From positions 1 to 36,730 of the IMG/VR virus record IMGVR_UViG_3300032093_000401: a DNA stretch of 36,730 nt. The stretch is one strand, 5' to 3'. Position numbers and translations under genes: made by a program. Each line of letters opens with the position of its first letter. Position 1 is the stretch's first letter. The notes beneath the pieces are model-generated. The model searched no databases. It had not been told where the DNA came from and was given only the letters and a program-made list of their open reading frames with translations. Origin of the DNA: a virus. Positions 36,188 to 36,730 of the stretch are shown here, piece after piece.

Positions 36188-36401
36188 AGCCGTATTCTTT
36201 CATTAGTGTTTGCATGTCCATACCAAGCAGTTCTTTTAGCTTAGTAGTATTGTGTTGAATGACTTTAACCATCAAGTCTCCGGCAGTCTTCTTGGTAATC
36301 TTACCATCAATCATTGCAGTAATGATCATGGCTTCCTGCTCTACAAAGATAGGATGCTTAATAAACTTATTAATATATTTTACAAATTCAATATTTGTCA
36401 T
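36177..36401 (-). CDS. Hypothetical protein between gene 46 and deformylase, 74 aa
   Basis: ATG 36401 overlaps the gp46 stop (ATGA). Helical, basic N-terminal half (MTNIEFVKYINKFIKHPIFV) and a DKITKKTAGDLM-like region. Overlaps the deformylase start. No family recognised. Confidence 0.68.
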   Translation of the reverse strand: MTNIEFVKYINKFIKHPIFVEQEAMIITAMIDGKITKKTAGDLMVKVIQHNTTKLKELLGMDMQTLMKEYGYDS

Positions 36402-36730
36402 GCGGCCATTCGCGAAAAGTTCTTATGCTTTTCAAACTTAATAATGCTATGGAACTTATCATAGAGCTGGTCGCCCTTGTGTGAGATCACAAAAGTATTT
36501 GTGTCTTGTGTTAGACCGTCCAAGATCTTCATGAATTCTTCTGTACCACCGACATCAAGCGACGAGTCGAAGACTTCATCCATGATGAGAAGGTTGGTCG
36601 AAGCAGAATTGCGGAGCTTAGCAATAGCCCGCCAGGTAAACATAAGGCTAAGATCAATGCGCATTTTTTCTCCCTCGGAGAAAGAGGCATAGCTGAAATC
36701 GTCTCTGTAACGCGATTTAATAGTTTCATT
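36398..36730 (-). CDS. 46: Recombination endonuclease subunit gp46-like, C-terminal part (partial)
   Basis: SbcC/Rad50-type ATPase that pairs with gp47 to resect DNA ends. Only the last 110 residues are in the window. It holds the ABC signature FSEGEKMRID and Walker B LLIMDEVFDSSLD, then the H-loop VISHKGD. Open at the window edge (36730), with no start visible. Confidence 0.93.
   Translation of the reverse strand, partial: NETIKSRYRDDFSYASFSEGEKMRIDLSLMFTWRAIAKLRNSASTNLLIMDEVFDSSLDVGGTEEFMKILDGLTQDTNTFVISHKGDQLYDKFHSIIKFEKHKNFSRMAA

Overview
The window is part of a lytic T4-superfamily myovirus genome. Nearly every gene reads on the minus strand. The diagnostic content is the T4 replication core in its conserved order (right to left): gp46 (cut by the window edge), gp45 clamp, gp44 and gp62 clamp loader, RegA, then further left gp43 DNA polymerase, UvsX recombinase and gp41 helicase. 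A T4 gp42-type dCMP hydroxymethylase, dCMP deaminase, peptide deformylase, small heat-shock protein and a large tRNA cluster support this. The core proteins resemble the cyanophage/rhizobiophage branch more than T4 itself (short gp62; the small protein between 43 and uvsX). Promoters read as TTGACA-17-TATACT, and the Opa/Omp25-like outer-membrane protein suggests an alphaproteobacterial, possibly rhizobial, host. The host is inference only.

Layout. 1-3000: small genes and an AT-rich operon with a processive family-2 glycosyltransferase, a secreted beta-rich protein and two membrane proteins. 3000-9600: small early genes, a candidate small RNA, gp41, uvsX, gp43. 9660-10850: a two-domain endolysin, the only plus-strand gene. 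10880-14840: Hsp20, dCMP deaminase, a nucleotidyltransferase, a zinc metallopeptidase, small genes and an outer-membrane protein. 14840-22010: a cluster of about 18 tRNA genes (several atypical) interrupted by two homing endonuclease genes, a lipoprotein, an RNase H-like protein and a family-17 glycosyltransferase/methyltransferase pair. 22019-24150: small genes on uniform strong promoters. 24266-36730: regA-62-44-45, two glycosyltransferase-like proteins, a cytosine-methyltransferase-like protein, dCMP hydroxymethylase, two PD-(D/E)XK nucleases, a DUF1501/DUF1800 pair, a MazG-like pyrophosphatase, deformylase and the gp46 C terminus.

How it works together. dCMP hydroxymethylase, dCMP deaminase, the MazG-like enzyme, a glycosyltransferase-like protein and the methyltransferase-like protein form a plausible pathway for hydroxymethyl-cytosine DNA with further modification. 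The two adjacent nucleases could attack unmodified DNA. Early genes carry a near-identical promoter/leader cassette; several others are preceded by the T4-type late box TATAAATA.

The most unusual items are: two tRNA genes apparently split in the anticodon region, each with an endonuclease gene plus an intact tRNA between the halves; the phage-borne processive glycan synthase operon; the DUF1800/DUF1501 pair with a 34-proline tract; the DNA-modification island; and a late-promoter/three-hairpin/terminator unit that looks like a phage small RNA.
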